Source: Accumulibacter sp003538495 (GTDB taxonomy: Bacteria > Pseudomonadota > Gammaproteobacteria > Burkholderiales > Rhodocyclaceae). Taken from it: DNA of 27,719 bases. Numbering within the stretch: position 1 is the stretch's first letter; the number at the start of each line of letters is the position of its first letter. The position numbers and the translations under genes are program-made. Below, one piece after another: positions 1-8,885 of the stretch. The notes under the pieces are model-generated. The model made no database searches and was not told where the DNA came from. It saw only the letters and a list, made by a program, of their open reading frames with translations. The stretch is taken from contig NZ_JAPUVQ010000013.1 in the NCBI RefSeq assembly GCF_029255145.1, forward strand, positions 1 through 27,719. Reading direction: 5' to 3'.

Positions 1-1
1 C

Positions 2-1219
2 GAAGCCGCCACTTCTGTGGGCGTCCTCGATGCCCTCAACCCTGCCGCTGTGGTCAACTGGAATCTGAACCAACTATTCATCGGCCGATCCGACTACGGG
101 AACGGCACCGCCACGGGCACCTTGCTCATGGGTGACGGTGTAACCGGTGAGGCAAATGCAGTAGCGATCGGTGTTGGCACGGGCGCGACCGGTTTCTTCG
201 ACATCCTCGGCGGCAGCCTGCACGCAACGACGCTGACGCTCGCCAGCGGCATCCTTGATGTAAACGACAAGCCGCTAACGGTGGGCTCCGCCGGCGCGCT
301 CAACGCGCAGACACTCGACATCACCGGCGGCCTCCTCACCGGCCAATCTGTCGCCATCGACGGCGGCACCTTCAACTTCTCCGGGGGCGTTCTGGCGGTC
401 GATTCCTTTACCGGGCTGCTTGAACAGAACGGTGGCGCACTCGCCCCTGGCAACTCGGTCGGCCAGACCACGGTCACCGGAAACTATGCCCTGGCTTCGG
501 CCGGAACCCTGAGCATCGAGATTTTCGGCAGCACCTTCAACACGACGACCAAGCAATACGACCGCCTGGCGGTCAACGGCACGGTCAATCTGAACGCCGA
601 CAGCAACGCTGCCGGTGGCGGCACCCTCGACGTACACCTCGGCTACAGCCCGAGCGTGGGTAGCGCCTTCACCATTCTCACCAACGACGGCAGCGATGCG
701 GTCAGCGCGCGATTCAAGGGATTGCTCGAGGGAGCGACGTTCAACACCGCCTATGGTGGACAGACGGTGACCTTCCAGATCTCCTATTCCGGAGGTACCG
801 GCAACGACATCGTGCTGACCGTCACCAACAAGACCGGAACGGCGCCGACCGGCCTGACCGTGACCGGGACAGCCGACAGCGAGTTGTTGAGTGGCAGCGT
901 CGGTGCGGACACGTTTACCGGGCTGGGCGGCAACGACATCTTCACGGGATGGCTGGGCAACGACTTGTTCACGTTCGATGTCGGCTGCGGTTTCGACCGG
1001 ATCAACGACTTCAGCCCCGGCAGTGATCACCTTCAGCTGAACACTGCGCTCGGAGTGGACAGCTTTGCCGCCCTCGACAGCAACAGCAACGGGGTCCTGG
1101 ACGACGCTGATGAACACGTGATCGTTGCCGGCAACGATACGATCCTGATGTTTGGCAGCGATCAGATCGACATCGTCGGTCAGACGGCGCTGCACAGCAC
1201 CGACTTCCTCTTCGTCTGA
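2..1219 (+). CDS. Secreted autotransporter/RTX-like protein, C-terminal part
   Basis: The reading frame is open to the left edge, so the N-terminus is missing and 17 (GTG) is not a trustworthy start. The first ~250 visible residues are Gly/Ala/Thr-rich and repetitive. They include a stretch around residues 140-230 (ALAPGNSVGQTTVTGNY, later YDRLAVNGTV and FTIL) typical of the C-terminal end of autotransporter-associated beta-strand passengers. Residues ~283-320 carry short RTX-type glycine/aspartate repeats (GGNDIFTGWLGNDLF). Residues ~354-366 (DSNSNGVLDDADE) look like an EF-hand/dockerin-type calcium loop. The protein ends in a hydrophobic-aromatic tail (DFLFV), as type I secretion substrates often do. 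I infer an extracellular, calcium-binding adhesin-like protein exported by a type I system. No beta-barrel or PEP-CTERM sorting tail is visible. Exact function is unknown. Confidence 0.75.
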   Translation, partial: EAATSVGVLDALNPAAVVNWNLNQLFIGRSDYGNGTATGTLLMGDGVTGEANAVAIGVGTGATGFFDILGGSLHATTLTLASGILDVNDKPLTVGSAGALNAQTLDITGGLLTGQSVAIDGGTFNFSGGVLAVDSFTGLLEQNGGALAPGNSVGQTTVTGNYALASAGTLSIEIFGSTFNTTTKQYDRLAVNGTVNLNADSNAAGGGTLDVHLGYSPSVGSAFTILTNDGSDAVSARFKGLLEGATFNTAYGGQTVTFQISYSGGTGNDIVLTVTNKTGTAPTGLTVTGTADSELLSGSVGADTFTGLGGNDIFTGWLGNDLFTFDVGCGFDRINDFSPGSDHLQLNTALGVDSFAALDSNSNGVLDDADEHVIVAGNDTILMFGSDQIDIVGQTALHSTDFLFV

Positions 1220-1243
1220 CGCCGAGGGAGCGGGCGGTTGGGT

Positions 1244-1272
1244 CGACGACACCACGCGGTGTGGTGTCGTCG
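1244..1272 (+). terminator. Strong hairpin after the RTX-like gene
   Basis: A perfect 12-bp inverted repeat (cgacgacaccac / gtggtgtcgtcg) surrounds a 5-base loop, 25 bases after the stop of the RTX-like gene. There is no T-run after it, so it is either a terminator of the tail-less type or an mRNA-stabilising stem. Confidence 0.5.
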
Positions 1273-1393
1273 CCAGTCTGCGTCGGTAGCACAACCCCGT
1301 CCGGCCTATCGTTTGAAGCCGAAAGCGCCCGCCGTTGGCGAGCGCGACTCTGCTGCCGCCGGCAATCGCCGCGTTCGGGCGGCCGCGCCGGGG

Positions 1394-1399
1394 TAAAAT
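1394..1399 (+). promoter_or_regulatory. Candidate -10 element of dnaE
   Basis: TAAAAT lies exactly six bases before the dnaE ATG, inside a 22-base stretch that matches the start region of tsaD at 20 positions. With usual -10 to start-site spacing, transcription would begin at or next to the A of ATG. No convincing -35 is visible, and no Shine-Dalgarno sequence precedes the start. Confidence 0.45.
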
Positions 1400-1405
1400 G
1401 GCGGG

Positions 1406-4400
1406 ATGCCTGAAACTCACCCGTTCGTCCATCTTCGCCTGCACAGCGAGTACTCGGTCACCGACGGCATAGTTCGTCTCGGCGATGCGGTCGGCGCCGC
1501 CGTTCGTTACCAGATGCCGGCGCTGGCGCTGACCGACCTGGCCAATGTCTTCGGTCTGGTCAAGTTCTACTCGGCGGCGCGCTACCAGGGGATCAAGCCG
1601 GTGCTCGGCTGCGATGTCCTGATCGCCAACGAGGCCGACCCGGATCGTCCCTGTCGCCTGCTGCTGCTGGTGCGCTCAAGGCAAGGCTACCTGCAGCTCT
1701 GCGAGCTGCTGTCGCGCGCCTACCTGGCGCCGCGGGTGCGCGGACGGGCCGAGATCAGCCGCCGGATGCTGCACGAGGTCGGCGTGGACGGGCTGATCGC
1801 GCTCTCCGGCGCGGCGGCCGGCGATGTCGGCGAAGCGCTGCTGCAGGGCAATGTCGAACAGGCGGCGCTGCGCGCGCAGCGCTGGCAGGCACTGTTCCCC
1901 GACGCTTTCTACCTGGAAGTGCAGCGCTATGGGCAAGCGCAACAGGAGTTTCTGGTCAGCAGCACGGCCGACCTGGCGGCCGAGCTGGAGTTGCCGCTGG
2001 TCGCCACACATCCGATCCAGTTTCTCGAACGCGACGACTTCAAGGCACACGAGGCGCGGGTGTGCATCGCCGAAGGTCATATGCTCGGCGACGCCCGGCG
2101 GCCCCGCTTGTACACCGATGAGCAGTACTTCAAGTCGACCGAGGAAATGGTCGCGCTGTTTGCCGACCTCCCCGAAGCGCTCGAGAACTCGGTCGAGATC
2201 GCCCAGCGCTGCAATCTCGAGATAACCCTCGGCAAGAGCTATTTGCCCGATTTTCCGACCCCGGCAGGCATGACGCTGGCCGATTTTCTCCGCCAGCAGG
2301 CGGTCGAGGGGCTGGAAACCCGCCTGCAGCAGCTGTTCCCCGACGCCGCTGAACGGGCGGCGCAACGGCCGCCCTACGACGCACGCCTGCAGCTCGAAAC
2401 CGACACCATCGTGCAGATGGGATTCCCGGGCTACTTCCTCATCGTCGCCGATTTCATCGGCTGGGCCAGGAAGAATGGCTGCCCGGTCGGGCCGGGACGC
2501 GGTTCTGGCGCGGGATCGGTGGTCGCTTACGCGCTGGGAATCACCGACCTCGACCCGCTGCGCTACGCGCTGCTCTTCGAGCGCTTCCTCAACCCGGAAC
2601 GGGTGTCGATGCCCGACTTCGATATCGATTTCTGCCAGGACAACCGTTGGCGGGTGATCGAATACGTGCGCCAGAGGTACGGGCCGGCGGCGGTATCGCA
2701 GATCGTCACTTTCGGCACCATGTCGTCGAAAGCGGTGATCCGCGACGTCGGGCGGGTGCTGGATCTGCCGTACAATTTCTGCGACCAGCTCTCCAAGCTG
2801 ATTCCGGTCGAGACCAACAAGCCGCTGTCACTGGACAAGGCGATCGCCGCCGAGCCCCAGCTCAAGGCCAGGATCGACGACGACGAGGAGGTCAGGGACC
2901 TCTTCGCCCTCGCCGCCCGCCTCGAAGACCTGACCCGCAACGTCGGCATGCACGCTGGTGGCGTGCTGATCGCGCCCGGCAAGCTGACCGACTTCTGTCC
3001 GGTCTATTCTGCCGACGGCGGGTCGGTGGTTTCGCAGTACGACAAGGACGACGTCGAGAAGGTCGGCCTGGTGAAGTTCGACTTCCTCGGCTTGCGCAAC
3101 CTGACGATCATCGAACTGGCGCTCAAGTACGTCGAGCAGCTCAGTGGCGAACGCCCGGACCTGGCGACGCTTCCCTTCGACGATCCGAAGGCGTACCAGA
3201 TCCTCAAGGACGGCAACACCACGGCGATCTTCCAGGTCGAATCGGAAGGCATGAAGAAGCTGGTCAGGAAGCTCGCGCCGGACCGCTTCGAGGACATCAT
3301 CGCCGTTCTCGCGCTGTACCGGCCGGGTCCGCTCGGCTCGGGGATGGTCGACGACTTCATCCTGCGCAAGAAGGGTCAGCAGAAGATCGATTACTTCATC
3401 GACGACCTGAAGACCTGCCTCGAGCCAACTTACGGGGTGATCGTCTATCAGGAACAGGTGATGCAGATCGCGCAGATCATCGGCGGCTACACGCTTGGCG
3501 CCGCCGACCTCTTGCGCCGCGCTATGGGCAAGAAAAAGGCCGAGGAGATGGCGCTGCACCGCGACCTGATGCGCGACGGGGCAAAGAAAAAGGGTTACGA
3601 CGAAAAGCTGGCGATGCAGCTCTTCGACCTGATGGAGAAGTTCGCCGAGTACGGTTTCAACAAGTCGCACACTGCCGCCTATGCCGTCGTCACCTACCAT
3701 ACCGCCTGGCTGAAGGCGCACCATTGCGCCGCCTTCATGGCGGCGACGCTGTCGTCGGACATGGACAATACCGACAGCGTCAAGTTCGTCCACGACGACG
3801 CGCTGGCCAATGGCCTGCGGATTCTCGGGCCCGACGTCAATGCGTCGGCGTACCGGTTCACGCCGGTCGATCGCCACACCGTCCGCTATGGCCTCGGCGC
3901 GGTCAAGGGGACCGGCGAACAGGCGGTGAATGCGATCCTGAAAGCGCGCCAGCAGGGTGGCCCATTCAAGAACCTGTTCGACTTCTGTCGGCGCTCCGAC
4001 AAGCGGATGGTCAACCGGCGAACGATCGAAGCGCTGATCCGTGCCGGCGCCTTCGATTCGCTGGACAGCCATCGGGCGCGCTTGCTGGCCTCGGTCGGAC
4101 TGGCCATTGAAGCGGCCGAGCAGGCCGAGCGCAACGCCATGCAGGTCAGCCTGTTCGACGTCCTCGACGCGGCCGGTGACGATGGCGGCGAGCACCAGCC
4201 GAGCCACATCGAGGCGCCGCGGTGGAGCGAAAGGCGAAAGCTCAATGAAGAAAAGCTGGCGCTCGGATTCTACTTTTCCGGCCACCCTTTTCATGAACTG
4301 CAGCCCGAGGTATCGCGCTTTGCCCGCAAGCCGCTGGCTGCGCTGGAGGCCCGCAAGGAGGCACAGTATCTCGCCGGCCTGGTAGTCGGCGTGCGCACCA

Positions 4401-4879
4401 AGTTCACCACCCGTGGCAAGATGGCCTTCATTCAACTCGACGACGGCACCAGTTCGCTCGAAGTCGCGGTCTATAGCGAGTTGCTCGAAGCCGAACGCGC
4501 CAAGATCCGGGAAGACGAGGTGCTGATCGTCGAAGGCCGCGTCCAGCGCGACGACTTTGCCGGTGAAGGGCGGCTGAAGATCGTCGCCGATCACCTGCTG
4601 ACGCTGGCCGACGCGCGCGGCCGCTTCGCCCGTCATCTTCGCCTGTCACTGAACGGCCACGCCAGCGGCGCCAACGCCCGCCTCGCCGTGCAACGCCTGC
4701 GCACGCTGCTCGAACCGTACACACCGGGCACTTGCCCGGTACGGATTTCCTACCGCAACGGGGAAGCGGTCTGCGAGCTGCTGTTCGGCGAGGCCAGCCG
4801 GGTGCGCCTCGAAGACGACCTGCTGAAGGCGCTGAGCGACTGGTTGAGCAGCGACAACGTCAGCGTCGACTACCCTTGA
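1406..4879 (+). CDS. dnaE: DNA polymerase III subunit alpha (replicative polymerase)
   Basis: Encodes 1157 residues, close to the ~1160 of the E. coli enzyme, so it is full length. It copies DNA during chromosome replication as the catalytic core of the polymerase III holoenzyme. The N-terminal PHP domain starts directly (HLRLHSEYSVTDG). The catalytic palm contains PDFDIDF (Asp404 and Asp406), and a later FDFLGLRNL segment carries the third acidic residue. The finger region includes the GPGRGSGAGSVVAY motif. Near residues 913-917 QVSLF fits the beta-clamp-binding consensus. An OB-fold region follows (residues ~985-1065), then a C-terminal domain. The ATG at 1406 is chosen because the protein matches the family from its first residues. 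The last ~50 bases of the gene recur in degraded form at ~9759. Confidence 0.97.
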   Translation: MPETHPFVHLRLHSEYSVTDGIVRLGDAVGAAVRYQMPALALTDLANVFGLVKFYSAARYQGIKPVLGCDVLIANEADPDRPCRLLLLVRSRQGYLQLCELLSRAYLAPRVRGRAEISRRMLHEVGVDGLIALSGAAAGDVGEALLQGNVEQAALRAQRWQALFPDAFYLEVQRYGQAQQEFLVSSTADLAAELELPLVATHPIQFLERDDFKAHEARVCIAEGHMLGDARRPRLYTDEQYFKSTEEMVALFADLPEALENSVEIAQRCNLEITLGKSYLPDFPTPAGMTLADFLRQQAVEGLETRLQQLFPDAAERAAQRPPYDARLQLETDTIVQMGFPGYFLIVADFIGWARKNGCPVGPGRGSGAGSVVAYALGITDLDPLRYALLFERFLNPERVSMPDFDIDFCQDNRWRVIEYVRQRYGPAAVSQIVTFGTMSSKAVIRDVGRVLDLPYNFCDQLSKLIPVETNKPLSLDKAIAAEPQLKARIDDDEEVRDLFALAARLEDLTRNVGMHAGGVLIAPGKLTDFCPVYSADGGSVVSQYDKDDVEKVGLVKFDFLGLRNLTIIELALKYVEQLSGERPDLATLPFDDPKAYQILKDGNTTAIFQVESEGMKKLVRKLAPDRFEDIIAVLALYRPGPLGSGMVDDFILRKKGQQKIDYFIDDLKTCLEPTYGVIVYQEQVMQIAQIIGGYTLGAADLLRRAMGKKKAEEMALHRDLMRDGAKKKGYDEKLAMQLFDLMEKFAEYGFNKSHTAAYAVVTYHTAWLKAHHCAAFMAATLSSDMDNTDSVKFVHDDALANGLRILGPDVNASAYRFTPVDRHTVRYGLGAVKGTGEQAVNAILKARQQGGPFKNLFDFCRRSDKRMVNRRTIEALIRAGAFDSLDSHRARLLASVGLAIEAAEQAERNAMQVSLFDVLDAAGDDGGEHQPSHIEAPRWSERRKLNEEKLALGFYFSGHPFHELQPEVSRFARKPLAALEARKEAQYLAGLVVGVRTKFTTRGKMAFIQLDDGTSSLEVAVYSELLEAERAKIREDEVLIVEGRVQRDDFAGEGRLKIVADHLLTLADARGRFARHLRLSLNGHASGANARLAVQRLRTLLEPYTPGTCPVRISYRNGEAVCELLFGEASRVRLEDDLLKALSDWLSSDNVSVDYP
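4817..4865 (+). repeat. Left copy of the dnaE-tail direct repeat
   Basis: This stretch lies inside the 3' end of dnaE. It matches 9759-9807 at 44 of 49 positions without gaps and in the same orientation. The two copies bracket a 4.9-kb block of six genes. Confidence 0.8.
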
Positions 4880-4919
4880 GTTGATTCAAGCCGATGCACG
4901 TGCCGAACCGGAGCTGTCG

Positions 4920-5189
4920 ATGAACGCTACACGCCTGCGCTGGATCAGCGGAGCGCTGCTCGCCAGTGCCCTGCTGCCTGGCTGCGCCGAGAAAGTCAGC
5001 CTCGAAAACTACAACCGGCTGCAGGTCGGCCAGTCGTTCGACGAGGTCAAGCTGATCATCGGCGACCCGGCGCGGTGCGATGAAGTATTCGGCATCCGCA
5101 GTTGCGTGTGGGGTGACGAGCAGCGCGGCATCAAGGTCGCCTTCATGGCCGGGCAGGTCGCCCTGCTCGCGGCGCATAACCTCAAGTGA
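4920..5189 (+). CDS. Small BamE/DUF3862-like lipoprotein
   Basis: Encodes 89 residues. The N-terminus (MNATRLRWISG, then a hydrophobic run) ends in LPGC, so Cys22 is a plausible lipidation site and the mature protein would be a membrane-anchored periplasmic lipoprotein. The mature part (YNRLQVGQSFDEVKLIIGDP, then CVWGD and IKVAFMAGQV) follows the SmpA/BamE/DUF3862 pattern: a short two-helix, three-strand fold. Members of this fold often act as assembly or accessory lipoproteins, but this one is too short and divergent to be called BamE. The ATG at 4920 is chosen over an upstream TTG because it gives a proper signal peptide and has GGAG nine bases upstream. Its stop overlaps the next start, so the two genes are probably translationally coupled. 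Confidence 0.8.
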   Translation: MNATRLRWISGALLASALLPGCAEKVSLENYNRLQVGQSFDEVKLIIGDPARCDEVFGIRSCVWGDEQRGIKVAFMAGQVALLAAHNLK

Positions 5190-5680
5190 CCACGCCGACG
5201 AAAGTTCCGCTGCTGATCGATCAGCTGCTGCTGACCACGGTCAGCGACGAAGCGCGGTCGAATCCGCGCCGGCGCAAGAACCTCAACTTCCATGAAGACG
5301 ATGCCGCCGTCGCCCACCGTCTGCTCAACGCCATCGAGCCCGGTTCATACCTGCCGCCGCATCGCCACCTCGACGCCAACAAGGACGAGACGATGGTCGT
5401 CCTGCGCGGGCGGCTCGGGGTCGTTTTTTTCGACCACGCCGGGGAGGTGCAGCAGACGGTGGTGCTGGCGCCGACGGGCGGCGTTTGCGGGGTCGACATA
5501 CCGCACGGCGTCTTTCACACGATCCTGGCGCTCGACCCCGGCACGGTGATTCTCGAAGCCAAGGCCGGCCCCTACCTGCCGCTCGCCGAAAATGAACGAG
5601 CGCCGTGGGCGCCGGCCGAGGGCGCAGCGGAGGCAGCGGCCTACGCCGGTTCCCTGCGCGAACTCTTCGCCAGGGGCTGA
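5186..5680 (+). CDS. WbuC-like cupin metalloprotein
   Basis: Encodes 164 residues starting at GTG 5186, which overlaps the lipoprotein stop (GTGA). The protein has a cupin barrel with the first metal motif PPHRH plus a downstream Glu (His59, His61, Glu68) and a second motif around IPHGVFH (His107, His111). It ends in a GPYLPL-type segment. This layout is characteristic of the WbuC family, whose members occur near O-antigen and other surface-glycan genes. The E. coli wbuC product has no firmly established reaction that I know of. I infer a cytoplasmic small-molecule enzyme or sugar-binding protein. The neighbours downstream (MBOAT-like, ligase, carrier protein) fit a cell-surface modification role. 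Confidence 0.8.
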   Translation: MTTPTKVPLLIDQLLLTTVSDEARSNPRRRKNLNFHEDDAAVAHRLLNAIEPGSYLPPHRHLDANKDETMVVLRGRLGVVFFDHAGEVQQTVVLAPTGGVCGVDIPHGVFHTILALDPGTVILEAKAGPYLPLAENERAPWAPAEGAAEAAAYAGSLRELFARG

Positions 5681-5737
5681 AGCCCCGCCGAGCGACGCTC
5701 GCGCCCGACGATCTCGATACCTGTCAATGGCCGCCCG

Positions 5738-7081
5738 GTGAATATCAACCGCCTGCTGCAGTTTCACGAAGACCCGCTGGTCATCGCCTGGTGGCGGTCG
5801 CGGCTGGGCACCGCGCTGGCCTGGTTCACGCCACCACGGCGACGCACGATTCTCGCCGTCGCCGCGGTCTACGACGGCGTCAGGAGGTCGCTGCGGGAAA
5901 TGGCCAAGGCCGATGGCCTGCCGGTGCCGTCGGACTGGCTGGGTCTTGCTTCGCTGGTGCTCACCCTGTTCGCCATGCTCTGGCTCCTCTACCGGGCGGC
6001 GGTGCATTTCCGGTCGCTGCCGGCAGTCGTCCGGCGCCATCCACAGCTCAGCCTCCATCTGCTGTACTGGGGCAGCCTGGTGGTGTTGTGGCTTACGGCC
6101 CCGACGGCCGGCGCCTGGCGAGAGCTGCTGTTGGGGATGGCGATCATCTTCCCGTTTCTGATCTGGCGCTGCGGCTACCTGCTGCTCTCGGGACAATACG
6201 GTCGCGCCGCATCGACCCGCTTTGCCGACCAGATCATCCCGCTGTGGCCTGCGTTCGGTGGATCCAACACGCCGTACGGCAAGGGGCTGGACTACCTGTC
6301 CAGATGCGAGGCAAAAACGGAAGACGAACTGGCGCGGTCGCAGCTCGCGGGGATCAAGCTGTTCATTCTTGGCCTGACCTGGGATGCCGCGATGAATCTG
6401 ATGGAGCGGTCCTTCTACGGGCCGGAGAATGCCATTCCGCGGCTGAGCCAACTGGTCGTGCAGGGAGCGCAGGCGCCATTGCTGGCGTCCTGGGCGAGCC
6501 TCTATTGCGAGCTCGTCTGGCAGGTCCTCCGCCATGCCGCGCACGGACACATGATCATCGGCACCCTGCGCCTGTTTGGCTTCAACGTCTTTCGCAATAC
6601 CTACAAGCCGCTGCTGTCGGAATCGGTGCTGGAGTTCTGGAATCGCTATTACTACTACTTCAAGGAGCTGATGGCGAACTTCTTCTTCCTGCCGACCTTC
6701 ACGCAGCTCGGAAGCAGACTGCGCAACTGGCCACGCCTGCGCCTGTTTGCCGCCGTGTTCGCCGCTGCCGGCGTCGGCAACATGTATTACCACCTGTTGC
6801 AAATGGAGACCTTCCTGGCCCAGGGATACGTCTTCGACGCCGTGTATACTCTGCGCTCGCGCTTTTTCTACTGTTTCCTGCTGGCCATCGGCATCTATGT
6901 CTCGATGCGACGGCAGCAAGGCCGTGGCAGCAAGCCGCTGGCCGCCGGGCATCTGGCAAGGATTGGGAGAATCCTTGGCGTGTGGACTTTCTTTGCCCTG
7001 ATTTTCATCTGGAATGTTAAAAGCACGGCTCCATTTCTGGCCAGGGTGGAGTTCTTCCTGAGCCTCTTCGGCTTCGCGTAA
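5738..7081 (+). CDS. MBOAT-like multi-pass membrane protein (putative acyltransferase)
   Basis: Encodes 447 residues with about nine or ten hydrophobic segments. Residues ~290-335 (FNVFRNTYKPLLSESVLEFW, then NRYYYYFKELMANFFFLP) line up well with the MBOAT signature, in which a PYL-S-S--EFWRRWH stretch is followed by LRDYLYIPL. A later GNMYYHLL segment sits where the family's catalytic WHG histidine is expected. MBOAT proteins such as DltB and AlgI move acyl groups across or at the membrane. The assignment is by pattern and the match is distant. A GTG at 5738 is the furthest plausible start; its ribosome site is weak. The gene ends 26 bases before the ligase gene, so it probably forms the first gene of a four-gene operon. 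The acceptor molecule is unknown. Confidence 0.6.
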   Translation: MNINRLLQFHEDPLVIAWWRSRLGTALAWFTPPRRRTILAVAAVYDGVRRSLREMAKADGLPVPSDWLGLASLVLTLFAMLWLLYRAAVHFRSLPAVVRRHPQLSLHLLYWGSLVVLWLTAPTAGAWRELLLGMAIIFPFLIWRCGYLLLSGQYGRAASTRFADQIIPLWPAFGGSNTPYGKGLDYLSRCEAKTEDELARSQLAGIKLFILGLTWDAAMNLMERSFYGPENAIPRLSQLVVQGAQAPLLASWASLYCELVWQVLRHAAHGHMIIGTLRLFGFNVFRNTYKPLLSESVLEFWNRYYYYFKELMANFFFLPTFTQLGSRLRNWPRLRLFAAVFAAAGVGNMYYHLLQMETFLAQGYVFDAVYTLRSRFFYCFLLAIGIYVSMRRQQGRGSKPLAAGHLARIGRILGVWTFFALIFIWNVKSTAPFLARVEFFLSLFGFA

Positions 7082-7107
7082 TCCACTTCACGGAGAATCC
7101 TTCGCAC

Positions 7108-8628
7108 ATGTTGCTCGACCTGAAAGTTGGCAATCTCACCGAGCCGGTCAGCGGCCGCAGTTGGGATGGTCTGGAGATTCGTCGGCAGGTGGCGCGCCGC
7201 ATCGCGCGCTTCCAGTGTCACCAGCTGGCACCCGGTGACCGGGTGTTTCTCCCCTTCGGCAATCGCCTCGAGTTCTTCGTCGAGTTGCTTGCGATCTGGC
7301 GCCTCGGTGCCTGTGCCGTACCGATCGACGCGCGCCTGACGCCGTTCGAGATCGAGACCCTGGTCACTGCCGCCTTGCCGCGACTGGCGGTGGTCGACGA
7401 CGCCACCGACGCGGCGGTGGTCGCCGCACTCAGGGTGGCCGGCGTCGGCGTCATCGAGACCGCGGACACCGGCGATGAGGAAGCGGTCGCTGGGCTCAGC
7501 CGCCTCGACGACGATGCGCTGATCCTGTTCACCTCGGGGTCGACCGGCGCGCCGAAGGGCGTCGTCCACACCCATCGTTCGCTGCGCGCCCGCTGGCTAT
7601 CGCTGCGCGAGCATCTTGGCGTTGCGGATTTTGCACGCACGCTATGCCTGCTGCCGACGCATTTCGGTCATGGGCTGATTTGCAACTGCCTGTTTCCCTG
7701 GCTTTCCGGTCAGGACCTGTTCATCACCCCGCCGTTTCGCCCGGAGATCATCATGCGCCTCGGAGCGCTGCTCGACGAGCACCGCATCACCTTCATGTCT
7801 TCGGTCCCGTCGATCTGGCGTCTGGCGCTCAAGCTGGCACGGCCGCCGAGCGCCGGCACGCTGCAGCGCGTGCATTGCGGCTCGGCGCCGCTGTCGGCAC
7901 ACGTCTGGGAAGAGATTCGCCAGTGGACCGGCACCCGCCAGGTGTGTAACGCCTACGGCATCACCGAGACCGGCAGCTGGGTGGCCGGCTTGAGCAACGC
8001 CAATGTCACAGTCGAGGACGGGCTGGTCGGAGAGGGCTGGGGAGCGGTGATCAAGGTGCTGCGCGCTGCCGATAGCTGCGCGCCGCTCGACGTCGATGTC
8101 GAGTGCCAGGCCGGCGAGCAAGGCTTCGTCTGGCTCAATACGCCGGCGCTGATGAAGGGCTATTTTCAACGCGACGACCTGACCGAGAAGGCGGTGATCG
8201 ATGGCTGGTTCCTGACCGGCGATATCGGCTTCATCGATCCGCTGGGGCGGCTGGTGCTGCGTGGCCGCGAGCGCGACGAGATCAACAAGGGCGGCATGAA
8301 GATCTACCCGGCGGATATCGACGCGGTGGTCGAGCGCTTTGAATACACCAGCGACGTGTGCACCTTCGCGCTCGACGACGCGATCTATGGGCAGACCGTG
8401 GGCATCGCCATCGTCCTCAACAAGCGCGACGACGCGACGATCCGCGCGCTGCACAAATGGCTGACGGCGCATCTCGCCGAACACAAGCTGCCTGGCCGCT
8501 GGTGGATCGTCGATGAAATACCGCGAACGTCACGCGGCAAGATCAATCGTGACGCGGTGAACGCGGCGTGCATCGGCCTGCCCTCGCTCGACCTGCCGAA
8601 AATACTCGCCGGGGGGGAGCAGGCGTGA
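7108..8628 (+). CDS. Adenylate-forming acyl-CoA/ACP ligase
   Basis: Encodes 506 residues with a complete set of ANL-superfamily motifs: the phosphate loop FTSGSTGAPKG at 141-151, YGITE at 283-287, the TGD core at 370-372, the hinge region GRERDEINKGG at 386-396, and the C-terminal PRTSRGK with the catalytic lysine Lys478. The enzyme should activate a carboxylic acid with ATP and load it onto a thiol. The acyl carrier protein encoded next, overlapping by four bases, is the obvious partner, as DltA is to DltC. The substrate cannot be read from the sequence; a product of the downstream lyase is a reasonable guess. A GGAG lies 13 bases before the ATG. An alternative view is a stand-alone fatty-acid ligase, but the overlaps argue against that. 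Confidence 0.88.
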   Translation: MLLDLKVGNLTEPVSGRSWDGLEIRRQVARRIARFQCHQLAPGDRVFLPFGNRLEFFVELLAIWRLGACAVPIDARLTPFEIETLVTAALPRLAVVDDATDAAVVAALRVAGVGVIETADTGDEEAVAGLSRLDDDALILFTSGSTGAPKGVVHTHRSLRARWLSLREHLGVADFARTLCLLPTHFGHGLICNCLFPWLSGQDLFITPPFRPEIIMRLGALLDEHRITFMSSVPSIWRLALKLARPPSAGTLQRVHCGSAPLSAHVWEEIRQWTGTRQVCNAYGITETGSWVAGLSNANVTVEDGLVGEGWGAVIKVLRAADSCAPLDVDVECQAGEQGFVWLNTPALMKGYFQRDDLTEKAVIDGWFLTGDIGFIDPLGRLVLRGRERDEINKGGMKIYPADIDAVVERFEYTSDVCTFALDDAIYGQTVGIAIVLNKRDDATIRALHKWLTAHLAEHKLPGRWWIVDEIPRTSRGKINRDAVNAACIGLPSLDLPKILAGGEQA

Positions 8629-8885
8629 GCGGGCAGAGGCAGAAACAGCTGAACGACCTGATCGCATTCCTGCGCACCATCCAGAAACCGAACAAGCCGA
8701 TCGAGCAGATTGCTCCGGAAGAAAGCCTGGTGGCGTCGGGATTGATCGATTCGCTGGCGCTGGTGGAGATCGTGGTTTATCTCGAAAACACCTACGGGAT
8801 CGATTTCTCGGCGCATGGTTTCGAGCTGGAGCGCCTTGCTTCGATGACCTCGATCCTCGATTTCATCGAGCAGGCCGGCGCATGA
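8625..8885 (+). CDS. Acyl carrier protein
   Basis: Encodes 86 residues. The segment SGLIDSLALVEIV carries the DSL signature, with Ser43 as the expected phosphopantetheine attachment site. The rest has the length and acidic four-helix character of a carrier protein. The GTG start at 8625 overlaps the ligase stop, and a purine-rich GGGGGGGAGC run lies just upstream as its ribosome site. Its own stop overlaps the next ATG. It differs from the housekeeping fatty-acid carrier protein in context, having no fab genes beside it, and probably serves only this operon by holding the acid activated by the neighbouring ligase. Confidence 0.88.
   Translation: MSGQRQKQLNDLIAFLRTIQKPNKPIEQIAPEESLVASGLIDSLALVEIVVYLENTYGIDFSAHGFELERLASMTSILDFIEQAGA

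Noticed and set aside
2828..4636. 602-residue minus-strand open frame, and other long antisense frames (e.g. 275-1444, 5345-6952, 11757-13433, 16154-17716, 17917-19635, 21545-23680)
   Set aside because: All lie opposite well-supported genes and have low-complexity, Arg/Gln/Asp-rich translations typical of GC-rich shadow frames.
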